Counted from the stretch's first letter, positions 18,444 through 27,815 are shown. The stretch: DNA of 64,000 nt from CAVTWH01 sp963850915 (GCA_963850915.1 CAWKND010000013.1:1-64000), one strand, 5' to 3'. The notes: generated by a model from the letters alone, not told the origin. A program made the numbers and translations.

Positions 18444-19796
18444 TCAGACGACGCCGAGGTAGCGGCGGCGCTCGTACGGGGTGACTTCGCGACGGTACTC
18501 TTCCCACTCCGCGCGCTTGTTGCGCAGGAAGAAGTCGAATACGTGCTCGCCGAGTACCTCTGCCACCAACTCCGAGTGCTGCATCACGTCGACCGCCTCG
18601 GAGAGGTTCTCCGGCAGCGTGGAGTACCCCATCGCCTTGCGCTCCGCATTGGACAGCGACCACACGTCGTCCTCGGCGCCCGGCGGCAGCTCGTACCCCT
18701 CTTCGATGCCCTTGAGACCGGCACCGAGCAGCACCGCGTAAGCCAGATAGGGGTTGCACGCCGAGTCCATCGAGCGCACCTCGACGCGGGCCGAGTTGGG
18801 CTTGCCGTAGGCGGGTACCCGCACCAGGGCCGAGCGGTTGAGGTGGCCCCAGCACACGTACGCCGGGGATTCGGTGATCCGGTCCGGCAGCGCCTGCGGG
18901 AACAGCCGCTTGTACGAGTTGACCCACTGGTTGGTGACCGCGGTGAACTCGCGGGCGTGTACCAGGATGCCGGCGATGAACGCCTTGGCCACCTTCGAAA
19001 GCTTCATCGGGTCGCTCGGGTCGTGGAAGGCGTTGCGCTCCCCCTCGAACAGCGACAGGTGCGTGTGCATACCGCTTCCGGGCTGGTCGGTGAAGGGCTT
19101 GGGCATGAAGCTGGCCTGTACCCCCTGGGACAGCGCCACCTCCTTGACCACGTGCCGGAAGGTCATGATGTTGTCGGCGGTGGTGAGCGCGTCGGCGTAG
19201 CGCAGGTCGATCTCCTGCTGGCCGGGTGCGACCTCGTGGTGGCTGAACTCCACCGAGATGCCGATCCGCTCCAGCGCCAGGACCGCCTGGCGGCGGAAGT
19301 CGCGGGCCACCGCGTGGGTGGTGTGGTCGAAGTATCCGCCGGCGTCGACCGGGATCGGGACCGAGCCGTCGGCCGGCGCGTTCTCCAGCAGGAAGAACTC
19401 GATCTCCGGGTGGGTGTAGAAGGTGAAGCCCTTGTCGGCCGCCTTGCGCAGCGCACGGCGCAGTACGTGCCGGGGGTCGGCCCACGACTCGGAGCCGTCG
19501 GGCAGCTGGACGTCGCAGAACATCCGGGCGCTCTCGCCGCTGCCGCCGCCCTCGAACGGGAAGACCTGGAAGGTCGTCGGGTCGGGCATGGCCACCATGT
19601 CCGACTCGTGTACCCGGGCGAAGCCCTCGATCGCCGAGCCGTCGAAGCCGATGCCCTCTTCGAAGGCGGCCTCCAGCTCGGCCGGCGCGACACTGACAGA
19701 CTTCAGCGTGCCCAGCACGTCGGTGAACCACAACCGGACAAAACGGATGTCGCGCTCTTCCAGCGTGCGGAGCACGAACTCCTGCTGACGGTCCAC
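18444..19796 (-). CDS. glnA2: glutamine synthetase, second GSI-type copy
   Basis: A 450-residue GSI-fold enzyme. It has FDGSAIEGFARVHESDM, PGSGMHTHLSLF, and the Arg-rich ATP region RSALVRVPAYG, but lacks the KDLYDLPPEE adenylylation loop of GlnA (here EGYELPPGAED). It is therefore probably not controlled by GlnE. In actinobacteria the GlnA2 group sits beside glnE; some relatives (Streptomyces GlnA3/GlnA4) instead act as gamma-glutamyl-polyamine synthetases, so true glutamine synthesis is not guaranteed. The start is GTG 19796. A GlnR-type AC-n9-AC site lies about 100 bp upstream. Confidence 0.92.
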   Translation of the reverse strand: MDRQQEFVLRTLEERDIRFVRLWFTDVLGTLKSVSVAPAELEAAFEEGIGFDGSAIEGFARVHESDMVAMPDPTTFQVFPFEGGGSGESARMFCDVQLPDGSESWADPRHVLRRALRKAADKGFTFYTHPEIEFFLLENAPADGSVPIPVDAGGYFDHTTHAVARDFRRQAVLALERIGISVEFSHHEVAPGQQEIDLRYADALTTADNIMTFRHVVKEVALSQGVQASFMPKPFTDQPGSGMHTHLSLFEGERNAFHDPSDPMKLSKVAKAFIAGILVHAREFTAVTNQWVNSYKRLFPQALPDRITESPAYVCWGHLNRSALVRVPAYGKPNSARVEVRSMDSACNPYLAYAVLLGAGLKGIEEGYELPPGAEDDVWSLSNAERKAMGYSTLPENLSEAVDVMQHSELVAEVLGEHVFDFFLRNKRAEWEEYRREVTPYERRRYLGVV

Positions 19797-19894
19797 TTTT
19801 CTACCCCTTGAACGCGGCTGGCGCCTCGCGGCGTGCCTCGGACGACGACGACACCACCGTGGCCTGGGCGGTTGGCCAAGTCTCTCCCGGTGTC

Positions 19895-19910
19895 GTTACG
19901 CAGACGTTAC
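19895..19910 (-). promoter_or_regulatory. GlnR-type (or related OmpR-type) operator upstream of glnA2
   Basis: On the minus strand this reads GTAAC, six bases, GTAAC, fitting AC-n9-AC. It lies in the 195-bp divergent gap between glnA2 and nadE. The two half sites are direct repeats 11 bp apart, so an MtrA-type regulator, whose sites overlap GlnR boxes in Streptomyces, is an alternative. Confidence 0.55.
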
Positions 19911-19991
19911 GCCACCGGTCCACCCACCGTGCAGCTGGATCACAGTGGTACCACCGGGACGACCGGGGAACAGTTGCGGAACAATGGGGGT

Positions 19992-21948
19992 ATGCCGACA
20001 CTGCGCATCGCCCTCGCCCAGGTCGATCCCACCGTGGGTGCCATCGCCGACAACGCCGCCCTGATCCGCGATCGGGTGGCCCGGGCGGCTGCGCTCGGCG
20101 CCCAGCTCGTCGCGCTGCCCGAGCTGGTACTCACCGGCTACCCGGTGGAGGACCTGGTGTTCCGGGAGTCCTTCGTGGCCGCTTCGCAGTCCGCGCTGCG
20201 GCAGCTGGCCACGGATCTCGCGGCCGAGGGGCTGGGCGAAATCGTCACCGTGGTCGGCTACCTGGATGCCGACGGGGCGGCCCGGCAGAGCGCCGAGGCG
20301 GTACCGGGCAAGGGGCCGCGCAACGCAGCCGCCGTCCTGTACGGCGGTGCGGTCGCCGCCACCTACTTCAAGCACCACCTGCCCAACTACGGCGTCTTCG
20401 ACGAGGACCGCTACTTCGTACCCGGTGACGTCCTCACCGTGGTCCGGGTCGGCGGGGTGGACATCGCGCTGACCATCTGCGAGGACATCTGGCAGGCCGG
20501 CGGCCCGTTCGCGGTGGCCCGGCGGGCCGGCGTCGGGCTGGTGGTCAACATCAACGGCTCGCCGTACGAGCTGGACAAGGACGACGTCCGGCTGCCGCTG
20601 GTGGCCCGCCGTGCCCGCGAGGCCGGTGCCGCGGTCGCCTACGTCAACACCGTGGGCGGCCAGGACGAGCTGGTCTTCGACGGCGACTCGATGATCGTCG
20701 CGGCCGACGGGACACTGCTCGCCCGGGCGCCGCAGTTCAGTGATTTCCTGCTGGTACACGATCTTCGAGCTGCCCGCGGCCGGGGAGCGGACCGGCCTGC
20801 TGGCCACCGGAACCGCCTGGACGGCCGCCGAGCGCGACGCCGCGGTCACCTCGGCCGCCGCCGGCGCGCCGGTCGCGTTTTTTGACGAGGAGGTGGCCGA
20901 CGACGAGGTGGACAGCGACGCGGCCGCCGCCGCGCGGGTCCGGCAGGTCGAGGCGGAGATGACAATCGAGTGGGTACCGGTGACCGGGCCACTCGCCCAC
21001 CCCGAGGGTGAGCCGGCCATCGGGGGTATCGCCGACCGGGTCACCGACGAGGCCGAGGTGTGGCAGGCGCTCGTCCTCGGACTGCACGACTACGTGCACA
21101 AGAACGGCTTCCCCTCGGTCGTGCTCGGACTCTCCGGTGGCATCGACTCCAGCGTGGTGGCCTCGATCGCGGTCGACGCGCTCGGTGCCGACCGGGTGGT
21201 CGGCGTCTCCATGCCCAGCGGGTACTCCTCGGAGCACTCGAAGGACGACGCCGCTGACCTGGCGAGGCGTACCGGCCTGGACTACCGGCAGCAGCCGATC
21301 CAGGCGATGGTCGACGCCTACCTGGCCAACATGAACCTCTCCGGGCTCGCGGTGGAGAACCTGCAGGCCCGGGTACGCGGGGTGATCCTGATGGCACTGT
21401 CCAACCAGGAGGGGCACCTCGTCCTCACCACCGGCAACAAGAGCGAGCTGGCCGTCGGGTACTCCACGCTCTACGGCGACTCGGTGGGCGGCTTCAATCC
21501 GCTGAAGGACGTGCCGAAGACGCTCGTCTGGCGGCTGGCCAACTGGCGTAACGCGGAAGCCTTGCGGCGCAACGAAACCGAGCCGATCCCGGCCAACTCG
21601 ATCACCAAGCCACCGAGCGCCGAACTGCGCCCGGGACAGCTCGACAGCGACTCGCTGCCCGACTACGAGGCGCTCGACGCCATCCTCGCCGGGTACGTCG
21701 ACGGCGACCTCGGGCGCGACGATCTGGTGGCGGCCGGGCACGACGCGGCACTGGTGGACCGGGTGCTTCGGCTGGTGGACCTGGCCGAGTACAAGCGCCG
21801 GCAGTCGGCTCCGGGTACCAAGATCTCGATCAAGGCCTTCGGCCGGGACCGACGACTGCCCATCACCAACCGCTTCCGCGAGATGGCCCGGCCCGAGCCG
21901 GAGACCGTACCGAACGCCGCGACCGAGCCGATCCGGCCCGCCGGCTAG
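19992..21948 (+). CDS. nadE: glutamine-dependent NAD+ synthetase, with a 1-base frameshift
   Basis: Final enzyme of NAD synthesis: amidation of nicotinic acid adenine dinucleotide using glutamine. The N-terminal nitrilase-type glutaminase domain shows Glu in LPELVLTGYP, Lys in FKHHLPNYGVFDEDR and Cys in LTICEDIW. The C-terminal synthetase has the P-loop LGLSGGIDSSVVASIA and TTGNKSELAVGYSTLYGD. The frame changes at 20763-20766: dropping one T gives LLVHDLELPAAGERTG and joins the two halves for about 651 residues. Without correction the protein would stop at 20885 before the synthetase domain. Since this gene is normally essential, a base-call error is more likely than a null allele. The start is ATG 19992. 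Confidence 0.92.
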
Positions 21949-22070
21949 GCGCTGTGCTGTCGGTCACGGCGAGGCGAGGCGGAGTCCAGGCGACGATCCG
22001 GCAAGCGTGCGGGGGCCTGGATACCGCTGTTGTATCCAGACGCTCCGCAGGCGCCGCCGGTCGTCGCCTG

Positions 22071-22118
22071 AGCCCGCCGCAGCCCGCCGCAGCCCGCCGC
22101 AGCCCGCCGCAGCCCGCC
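22071..22118. repeat. five tandem copies of a 10-bp unit
   Basis: AGCCCGCCGC repeats five times (last copy 8 bases) in the gap between nadE and the TIGR03086 gene, about 65 bp before the latter's start. Confidence 0.9.
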
Positions 22119-22181
22119 AATGATCGACAGGACAGCGCCCTTGGGGGCGGTTTTCGCAAAGCGCGTTGCTAGGGTCAGTCC

Positions 22182-22793
22182 ATGATCGAGTCGACACCCT
22201 CCCCATCCGAGCCCACGTCCGAATGGCCGCTGCTGGCCGAGGCGCACGGCATCCTGCGCGCCGCCGTAGCCGGTGTACCCGCCGACGGATGGCAGCTGTC
22301 CACGCCGTGTAGCGAGTGGACGGTCGCTCAGGTACTCGAGCATGCCGCCCTCGACCAGCTGCTCTACGTCTCCGCGGCGACCGGCGGGGAGAAGCCGGAC
22401 GGTGACGCTTTCCACCCGACCGGCGAACTGCCCGAGGCGGTGGCGTTCACGAACGAGGCGCTGACCCGGTCGGCCGCCACCTTCGCCGGCATCGCCACAG
22501 ATACCGAAGGCGTCGGGGTACCGCTGCCGCCGTTCGCCGTACCAGCCCGGCTCGCGGCCGGCGCCGCAGCGCTCGACGCCGCCGTACACGGCTGGGACAT
22601 CGCGGTGGCCACCGGCCAGCCGGTCGGGTTCAGCGAGGCGCTCGCCGCCGAGTTGCTGACCACGGCACAGCAACTGGTCGAGCCGCTGCGTGGCTGGGGC
22701 GCGTACGCCCCCGCGATCGAGCCGCCCGCGGATGCCGACACCACCAGCCAACTGCTGCTCTACCTGGGCCGGCGCCCTGACTGGACCCGCTGA
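22182..22793 (+). CDS. TIGR03086 family metal-binding protein (mycothiol-dependent DinB-like)
   Basis: A 203-residue protein of the maleylpyruvate-isomerase N-terminal/DinB superfamily, TIGR03086 branch. The diagnostic segment is W.LSTPCSEWTVAQVLEHAALDQLLY, with the metal His in LEHAA; a second His occurs in DAAVHGWDIAVATGQP. The C-terminus ends in the usual LLLYLGRRPDW. In actinobacteria these proteins are thought to bind zinc and use mycothiol; the substrate is unknown. ATG 22182 lies 64 bp after the 10-bp repeat array. It appears monocistronic, with a 165-bp gap to the next gene. Confidence 0.85.
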   Translation: MIESTPSPSEPTSEWPLLAEAHGILRAAVAGVPADGWQLSTPCSEWTVAQVLEHAALDQLLYVSAATGGEKPDGDAFHPTGELPEAVAFTNEALTRSAATFAGIATDTEGVGVPLPPFAVPARLAAGAAALDAAVHGWDIAVATGQPVGFSEALAAELLTTAQQLVEPLRGWGAYAPAIEPPADADTTSQLLLYLGRRPDWTR

Positions 22794-22958
22794 CCCCGCC
22801 TCCCTGCCCATCCGGGCCGCCGGAGGCCACGTTCGCGGCGTTCGGCGGCTGGATCGGTGCCTGGGGCGGGGCAGACGGGTGGGTGGCTGGGCAGCGAGAA
22901 TATCGGCGAGCATCGCTGAGCGTCCGAGCCCGGCGTAGGAGACCCATGGGGAGGCGCG

Positions 22959-25043
22959 ATGACCAGCTGGCCCGAGCCGGAGCACGACGACCGCGAGTCG
23001 CCGCCGGTCGGACAGCCCGGCTTCGCCCTCCCCGAACCCGTTTCCGCACCCGCCAATCCAGCGCCACCCGGGAACCCTGCGCCACCCGGGAACCCTGCGC
23101 CACCCGGCAGTCCTGCCGCGCCCGGCGGGACATACCCACCGACCGGCGGGGCGTACCCACCGGCCGGCAGGCCTTACCCGCCAGCGACAGGTGCTCCGCC
23201 GACTTCGCGGGTGGGGCCGTTTCCGCCGGCCGCCAGTAACTCGCCGGCCCGACGTGTCGGCCCGTATCCGCTGCCCACCAACAATCCGCCCGCCTACAAC
23301 CCGCCCGCCTACAGTCCGCCCGCCTACAGTCCGCCCACCAACAACCCGCCCGCCTACAATCCGCCCACCAACAATCCGCCGCCGATGCCTGGTCCCGGTC
23401 GGCCGGTACCGCCCGGCTACCTCCCCGCCGCCCCGTACGCCCCGCCGCGGTACGGGCCGCCGCCAGTTGGTTGGCCGGGCGCCCCGGGGCAACCGCCGAC
23501 CCCGCCACCGGCGAAGTCCAGCCGGACCGGGCTGGTGGTCGCACTCGTGGTGGCCGGCGTACTGGTCTTCGTAGCGCTCTGCGGCGGCGTCGGCTTCGTG
23601 GCACTCCGCAGCCACAACCAGTCGACCGGCGGCAGCGCCACGGGAGGCGGCGCCAAGCCGAGCGCCGAGGACACCACCGAACTGCGCCAGGCGGCGCTCG
23701 ACCTGACCCGCCAGCCGGCCACCCACTACACCGGCACGCTGCAGACCGCCGAGGGACCACTGCGCGCCGATCTGCAGGTGACCAACGCGGGCAGCGCCAC
23801 CGGTACCCTCACCGACGGCTCCGACACCCTCCAGTTCATGGCCACCGGCGCGAAGACTTTCTTCCGTGCCCCGGCCGAGTTCTGGCAGAGCGAAGCCGGC
23901 GTCGACCCCACTGACGCGGCGAAGTACGCCCAGCGCTGGGTCGAGGTGAACCCGACCGACTTCGGTATCGACGTCGAGCAGGTACTCGCGCCGCTGCGGC
24001 TGGGCCAGTCCATCTCCTCGACGGTCGGCAGCAACGGCGTACGCGTCGGCAAGCCCACCCAGGTCGAAGGCACCGAGGCCCGACCTGTCTCGACGCCGGC
24101 CGGCACGATCTACGTCACCACCGCCGAGCCGCACCACATCGTCCGGATCACCGGCAGCGCGCCGGAAGCGACGTCGTCCCAGCCGCCGCCGACGGCTGTC
24201 ACCACGAGCGGCCTGGGCTCCGCCCGGCCACATGTGGTGCTGGTCAAGGGGCCCGGCTCGGCCGGCAGCTTCGACCTGTTCGTCGCGGAGATGCCGCCGG
24301 AGGCCGTGGACGCGCTGCTGGCGCAGCTGACCACCAAGATCCAGGAGCTGCACGACTCGATCGACTCGCGGGTCAACTTCGATGTGGACGGCGAGATCGT
24401 GTTGGCGCCCTGCGGCCCGTCCGCCTGTGTCGCCACCCTCACGCTGACCAACAAACTCTCCACCCGCGACAAGTACCTGACGCCGGGGAACGTCAACGCG
24501 GTGGTACAGATCGACATGCAGATCGCCGGGCTGGGCGAGGTGGGCTCCTGCATCAAGGAGGTCACCATGCCGCCCAACGGCACGGCCGAGGTCGACTGCG
24601 AGGCGACCTACGTGCTGCCGCAGAACGGCCAGACCTACCAGATCACGGCCACCGCCGAGGCCGAGTCGCGGGCCACGGTCAGCGCCGACGTGCAGCGCAT
24701 CGCCGACGACCTGGCCAGCCAATCCGCCGGCCTGGCGCTGCGTACCACCGGGGCGCACGGGCTGCCCGGCTGGAGCCCGACCGACGGGCCGTACAAGTAC
24801 GTGCCGCCGCGTACCTGGAAGTCCGGTCCGCTGCCCAAGGACGGCAGCGGCTACGTTGACGCCGACGGAAACATCTGGGAGCAGGGGCCGGCGCACGGCA
24901 AGGCGTTCGCCGACGGCTTCAGCAAGGAGTGGGACGTGCAGCTCTCGACAACCGGGCGGAACAACTGGGGCGCCGACGCCAAGGCGGGCGCGGGCGGCGG
25001 TGTCTACCTCAACGTCACCCCCGACGGCTTCCTGTCACACTGA
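22959..25043 (+). CDS. membrane-anchored protein with Pro-rich N-terminus and polymorphic-toxin-like C-terminal domain
   Basis: A 694-residue protein. Residues 1-185 are a cytoplasmic Pro/Asn/Tyr-rich tract with repeats (NPAPPG three times; PPAYSPP and PPTNNPP units). One membrane helix follows at about 190-215. A domain at about 235-360 (LDLTRQPATHYTGTLQ, ATGAKTFFRAPAEFW, WVEVNPTDFG) resembles LppX/LpqN-type lipoprotein folds. A beta-rich region extends to about 580. The last 85 residues (GSGYVDADGNIWEQG, EWDVQLSTTGRNNWG, VYLNVTPDG) look like the Ntox17-type polymorphic toxin domain, a predicted RNase; this is from memory of the family pattern. The adjacent gene could encode immunity. ATG 22959 follows GGGGAGGCG. 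Confidence 0.7.
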   Translation: MTSWPEPEHDDRESPPVGQPGFALPEPVSAPANPAPPGNPAPPGNPAPPGSPAAPGGTYPPTGGAYPPAGRPYPPATGAPPTSRVGPFPPAASNSPARRVGPYPLPTNNPPAYNPPAYSPPAYSPPTNNPPAYNPPTNNPPPMPGPGRPVPPGYLPAAPYAPPRYGPPPVGWPGAPGQPPTPPPAKSSRTGLVVALVVAGVLVFVALCGGVGFVALRSHNQSTGGSATGGGAKPSAEDTTELRQAALDLTRQPATHYTGTLQTAEGPLRADLQVTNAGSATGTLTDGSDTLQFMATGAKTFFRAPAEFWQSEAGVDPTDAAKYAQRWVEVNPTDFGIDVEQVLAPLRLGQSISSTVGSNGVRVGKPTQVEGTEARPVSTPAGTIYVTTAEPHHIVRITGSAPEATSSQPPPTAVTTSGLGSARPHVVLVKGPGSAGSFDLFVAEMPPEAVDALLAQLTTKIQELHDSIDSRVNFDVDGEIVLAPCGPSACVATLTLTNKLSTRDKYLTPGNVNAVVQIDMQIAGLGEVGSCIKEVTMPPNGTAEVDCEATYVLPQNGQTYQITATAEAESRATVSADVQRIADDLASQSAGLALRTTGAHGLPGWSPTDGPYKYVPPRTWKSGPLPKDGSGYVDADGNIWEQGPAHGKAFADGFSKEWDVQLSTTGRNNWGADAKAGAGGGVYLNVTPDGFLSH

Positions 25044-25048
25044 TCTCC

Positions 25049-25137
25049 CGACAATCCCGCCGACCGACAATCCCGCCCGACCGACAATCCCGCTCCGACC
25101 GACAATCCCTCCGACCGACGATCCCTCCCGACGATCG
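25049..25137. repeat. six imperfect direct repeats between toxin-like and partner genes
   Basis: CGACAATCCCG-type units start at 25049, 25065, 25082, 25100, 25117 and 25129, with 12-18-base spacing. They fill the whole 107-bp gap. Confidence 0.85.
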
Positions 25138-25150
25138 ATAGGCCCAACCC

Positions 25151-25951
25151 ATGTCCGTGACTGCGAGCTACCGGCTGACCTGCTGGGTGCGGCCGGCAGA
25201 CGGGACCGGCGGCGCGTGGGGCGAGGCCGAGGCGACGGCGACCGCCGAGCGGGTGGCGCACGACATGGACCTCGGGGGTACCGGCTGGGAAGCACCGTGG
25301 TGGGACGAGCGCCGTGCCCTGTACCGGCTGCGCGGCCAGGTCACCCGGGAGTACGCCGACCCGGAGTCCGCACTGCTCGCCACCCTGTACGGGCTCGACG
25401 GCATCGCCACCACAGCGCTCGTCCACCCGCCCCGCGAGGTCGCCAGCTCCCCGCTGACCTGGGAAGTCGAGTGGACGACGACGGCCGAGGAGCAGCGGAT
25501 CGGCGGGGTACACGCCCTCGACGGCGAGGTACGCATCGTCGACGGCGGCCGGTCGCGACCGGCCAGCAGTACCGAGGTGGACGCCGAGTACGAGATCCAC
25601 GCCTGGCTCGCGCCGGGTACCTCGGCCCGCGAGGCGCTGCTCCGGACGCTGGTCGGGGAGTTCACCTGGCAGCCCGGCGTGCAGGACTCGCTGGCCGGTA
25701 CCGTGCGGCTGGACGGGAGCCGGGCCGAGCGGTACCCCCATCTCGCCCTTGCCGTGCTCTGGGCCTTCTTCACCCTCGACAGCGCGGCGGCCCGGGTCGC
25801 CGTCCAGCCACCCGGCCGGCGGGCCGGCGACGCGACCGAGATACGGCTCACCGCCGAGCGCGCCGACCTCGTGCTCCCCGCTTTGTACCGGCTCGAAGTT
25901 ACCGTGCGGTACACGCCGGTACGGATCGGTGTTCACCGACGGGGGATGTGA
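25151..25951 (+). CDS. hypothetical protein, possible partner/immunity protein of the preceding gene
   Basis: A 266-residue soluble protein with no signal peptide or membrane helix. I do not recognise the family. It starts MSVTASYRLTCWVRP and is rich in beta-prone segments (LTWEVEWTTTAEEQ, VDAEYEIHAWL, LEVTVRYTPVRIG) and acidic residues. This is the first gene after the toxin-like gene, same strand, 107 bp away, and the only obvious candidate for an immunity protein; that role is inference from position. GTAC content is native-like. panB follows 98 bp later on the same strand. Confidence 0.6.
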   Translation: MSVTASYRLTCWVRPADGTGGAWGEAEATATAERVAHDMDLGGTGWEAPWWDERRALYRLRGQVTREYADPESALLATLYGLDGIATTALVHPPREVASSPLTWEVEWTTTAEEQRIGGVHALDGEVRIVDGGRSRPASSTEVDAEYEIHAWLAPGTSAREALLRTLVGEFTWQPGVQDSLAGTVRLDGSRAERYPHLALAVLWAFFTLDSAAARVAVQPPGRRAGDATEIRLTAERADLVLPALYRLEVTVRYTPVRIGVHRRGM

Positions 25952-26049
25952 AATCGTCCACTGCCGCGTCCCGGGCGGCTGGTGCGGTGCGACGATCAAA
26001 GCTGACCCGGGGACCGCGAGCGGCGGCCTCGAGGAAGCCAAGGAGGACG

Positions 26050-26907
26050 ATGGTGTCCACAGATCAAGGGCGGCCGCAGGATGTGGCGTCGCTCTACGGC
26101 GGCTCCCCCAACCGGCGGGTGCGCACGCGCGACCTGCGCACCGCCAAAGAACGCGGCGAGAAGTGGGCCATGCTCACCAGCTACGACCAGTACACGGCGG
26201 GGCTGTTCGACGCGGCCGGCATCCCGGTACTGCTCGTCGGCGATTCGGCCGCCAACAACGTGTTCGGCTACGAGACCACCGTGCCGGTGACCGTCGAGGA
26301 GATGTTGCCGCTGGTACGCGCCGTGGTGCGCGGTACCCGACGGGCACTCGTGGTCGGCGACCTGCCGTTCGGCTCCTACGAGGAAGGCCCCACCCAGGCC
26401 CTGCGCACCGGCGTGCGCTACCTCAAAGAGGGCGGCTGCCACGCCGTCAAACTGGAGGGCGGCCGCCGGGTGGCCGCACAGATCCAGGCGCTGACCGAGG
26501 CCGGCATCCCGGTGATGGCACACATCGGCTTCACCCCACAGAGCGAACACACCATCGGTGGGTACCGCGTGCAGGGGCGCGGCGACGCCGCCGAGGAGGT
26601 ACTCGCCGACGCCCGGGCGGTGGCCGAGGCGGGCGCTTTCGCGGTGGTACTGGAGATGGTGCCCGGTGAGGTCGCCAAGCACGTGACCCACGACCTCGCC
26701 ATCCCGACGATCGGCATCGGTGCCGGCCCGGACACCGACGCACAGGTACTCGTCTGGCAGGACATGGCCGGCCTGCGCTCGGGCGCCCCGGTCCCCCGGT
26801 TCGTGAAGCGGTACGCCGACCTGGCGACCGTACTGAGCGACGCGGTCAAGCAGTACGCCGAAGAGGTACGCGACGGTACCTTCCCCGCCAGCCAACACAC
26901 CTTCTGA
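26050..26907 (+). CDS. panB: 3-methyl-2-oxobutanoate hydroxymethyltransferase
   Basis: First step of pantothenate synthesis: transfer of a hydroxymethyl group from methylenetetrahydrofolate to ketoisovalerate, giving ketopantoate. The 285-residue length fits the decameric TIM-barrel family. Visible signatures are MLTSYDQYTAGLFDAAGIPVLLVGDS, the metal-binding Asp in VVGDLPFGSYE, HAVKLEGG, MAHIGFTPQ, catalytic Glu in VLEMVP, and IGIGAGPDTDAQVLVWQD. ATG 26050 follows GGAGG closely; GTG 26053 has slightly better spacing. The long upstream in-frame extension is a shadow of the preceding genes. A terminator hairpin follows. Confidence 0.96.
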   Translation: MVSTDQGRPQDVASLYGGSPNRRVRTRDLRTAKERGEKWAMLTSYDQYTAGLFDAAGIPVLLVGDSAANNVFGYETTVPVTVEEMLPLVRAVVRGTRRALVVGDLPFGSYEEGPTQALRTGVRYLKEGGCHAVKLEGGRRVAAQIQALTEAGIPVMAHIGFTPQSEHTIGGYRVQGRGDAAEEVLADARAVAEAGAFAVVLEMVPGEVAKHVTHDLAIPTIGIGAGPDTDAQVLVWQDMAGLRSGAPVPRFVKRYADLATVLSDAVKQYAEEVRDGTFPASQHTF

Positions 26908-26921
26908 CCAGGCGCTGATCT

Positions 26922-26964
26922 GACCTGTGGCCGGCGCTCCGATGGGGCGCCGGTTTCACAGGTC
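26922..26964. terminator. two-part hairpin between panB and npdG
   Basis: An outer stem ACCTGTG/CACAGGT and an inner stem CCGGCGC/GCGCCGG with small internal loops. It overlaps the npdG stop codon, between convergent genes. Confidence 0.6.
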
Positions 26965-27648
26965 GGTGACGCGGATGCCGGCGTGGGTCTTGTAGCGCCT
27001 GTTGATGGCGATCAGGTTGGCGGTCAACGCCTCAACCTGACCGGCGTTGCGCAGCCGGCCGGCGTATACGCCACGCATGCCCTCGATCCGTCCGGCCAGC
27101 GCCTGTACGACCGCTGCCGCGTCCCGGTCCTCGGCGAGTACGAGCACGTCCAGGTGGATCCGCTCCACCGCCGGGTCGGCCAGTAGCGAGGCGCTGACGT
27201 GGTGGAAGGCGGCTGTCACGGTGCTCTCCGGGAGCAGCGCTGCGGCCTGTTGGGCGGCGCTGCCGTCGGCGACAGCCAGCGGGTACGGGCCGTGCTTGTC
27301 GAAGCCGAGCGGGTTCACACAGTCGACCACGATCTTGCCGGCCAGCACCTCGCGCAGCGAGCTGATCAGGTCGCCGTGGCCCTCCCACGGTACCGCCACG
27401 ATCACCACGTCAGCGGCGCACGCGTACCCGTTGTCCCCGCCGGTGATCGTGTCGGGTACCACCCCGGACAGCCCGGCAAGCTCAGCCGCCGCGGCCTCGC
27501 CCCGCTCGGCGCTGCGCGAACCGATGCGTACCCGCTGCCCGGCGCGGGCGAACCGGTAGGCCAGGCCGCGCCCCTGGTCGCCGGTACCGCCGAGGATGCC
27601 GACGGTGAGTCCGGAGACATCGGGCAGCCCGCTCAGATCAAGACCCAT
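26956..27648 (-). CDS. npdG: F420H2:NADP+ oxidoreductase
   Basis: Transfers hydride between the deazaflavin F420 and NADP; in actinobacteria it reduces F420 using NADPH. About 230 residues. The Rossmann start LTVGILGGTGDQGRGLAYRFARAGQ and the NADP-binding IGSRSAERG are present, followed by DVVIVAVPWEGH, VDCVNPLGFDKHGPYPL and FHHVSASLL, all characteristic of this family. It implies that the organism makes F420. ATG 27648 has an AGGA about eight bases upstream and is preferred over the ATG at 27657. It is monocistronic and convergent with panB. Confidence 0.92.
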   Translation of the reverse strand: MGLDLSGLPDVSGLTVGILGGTGDQGRGLAYRFARAGQRVRIGSRSAERGEAAAAELAGLSGVVPDTITGGDNGYACAADVVIVAVPWEGHGDLISSLREVLAGKIVVDCVNPLGFDKHGPYPLAVADGSAAQQAAALLPESTVTAAFHHVSASLLADPAVERIHLDVLVLAEDRDAAAVVQALAGRIEGMRGVYAGRLRNAGQVEALTANLIAINRRYKTHAGIRVTDL

Positions 27649-27815
27649 GACCGCCATCCTGGCAGATCGCCGCCGCCCCCGCCGCGACCACCGTCACCCC
27701 CCGCCGCGCTGCCCCGCCGCGCCGCCCGGCAGCGCCGCCCCGGCCACGTGTGGGAAGCGGCCGGGGCGGCGGGCCGGGCGGACCCGGCGGGTGGGACGGC
27801 GTTAGCGACGACCGG

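Noticed and set aside
22071..22118. Possible CRISPR array
   Set aside because: Units are 10 bp and contiguous with no spacers; a simple tandem repeat.
24856..26049. In-frame upstream extension of panB
   Set aside because: It crosses the toxin-like and hypothetical genes in another frame and has shadow composition; panB begins at 26050.
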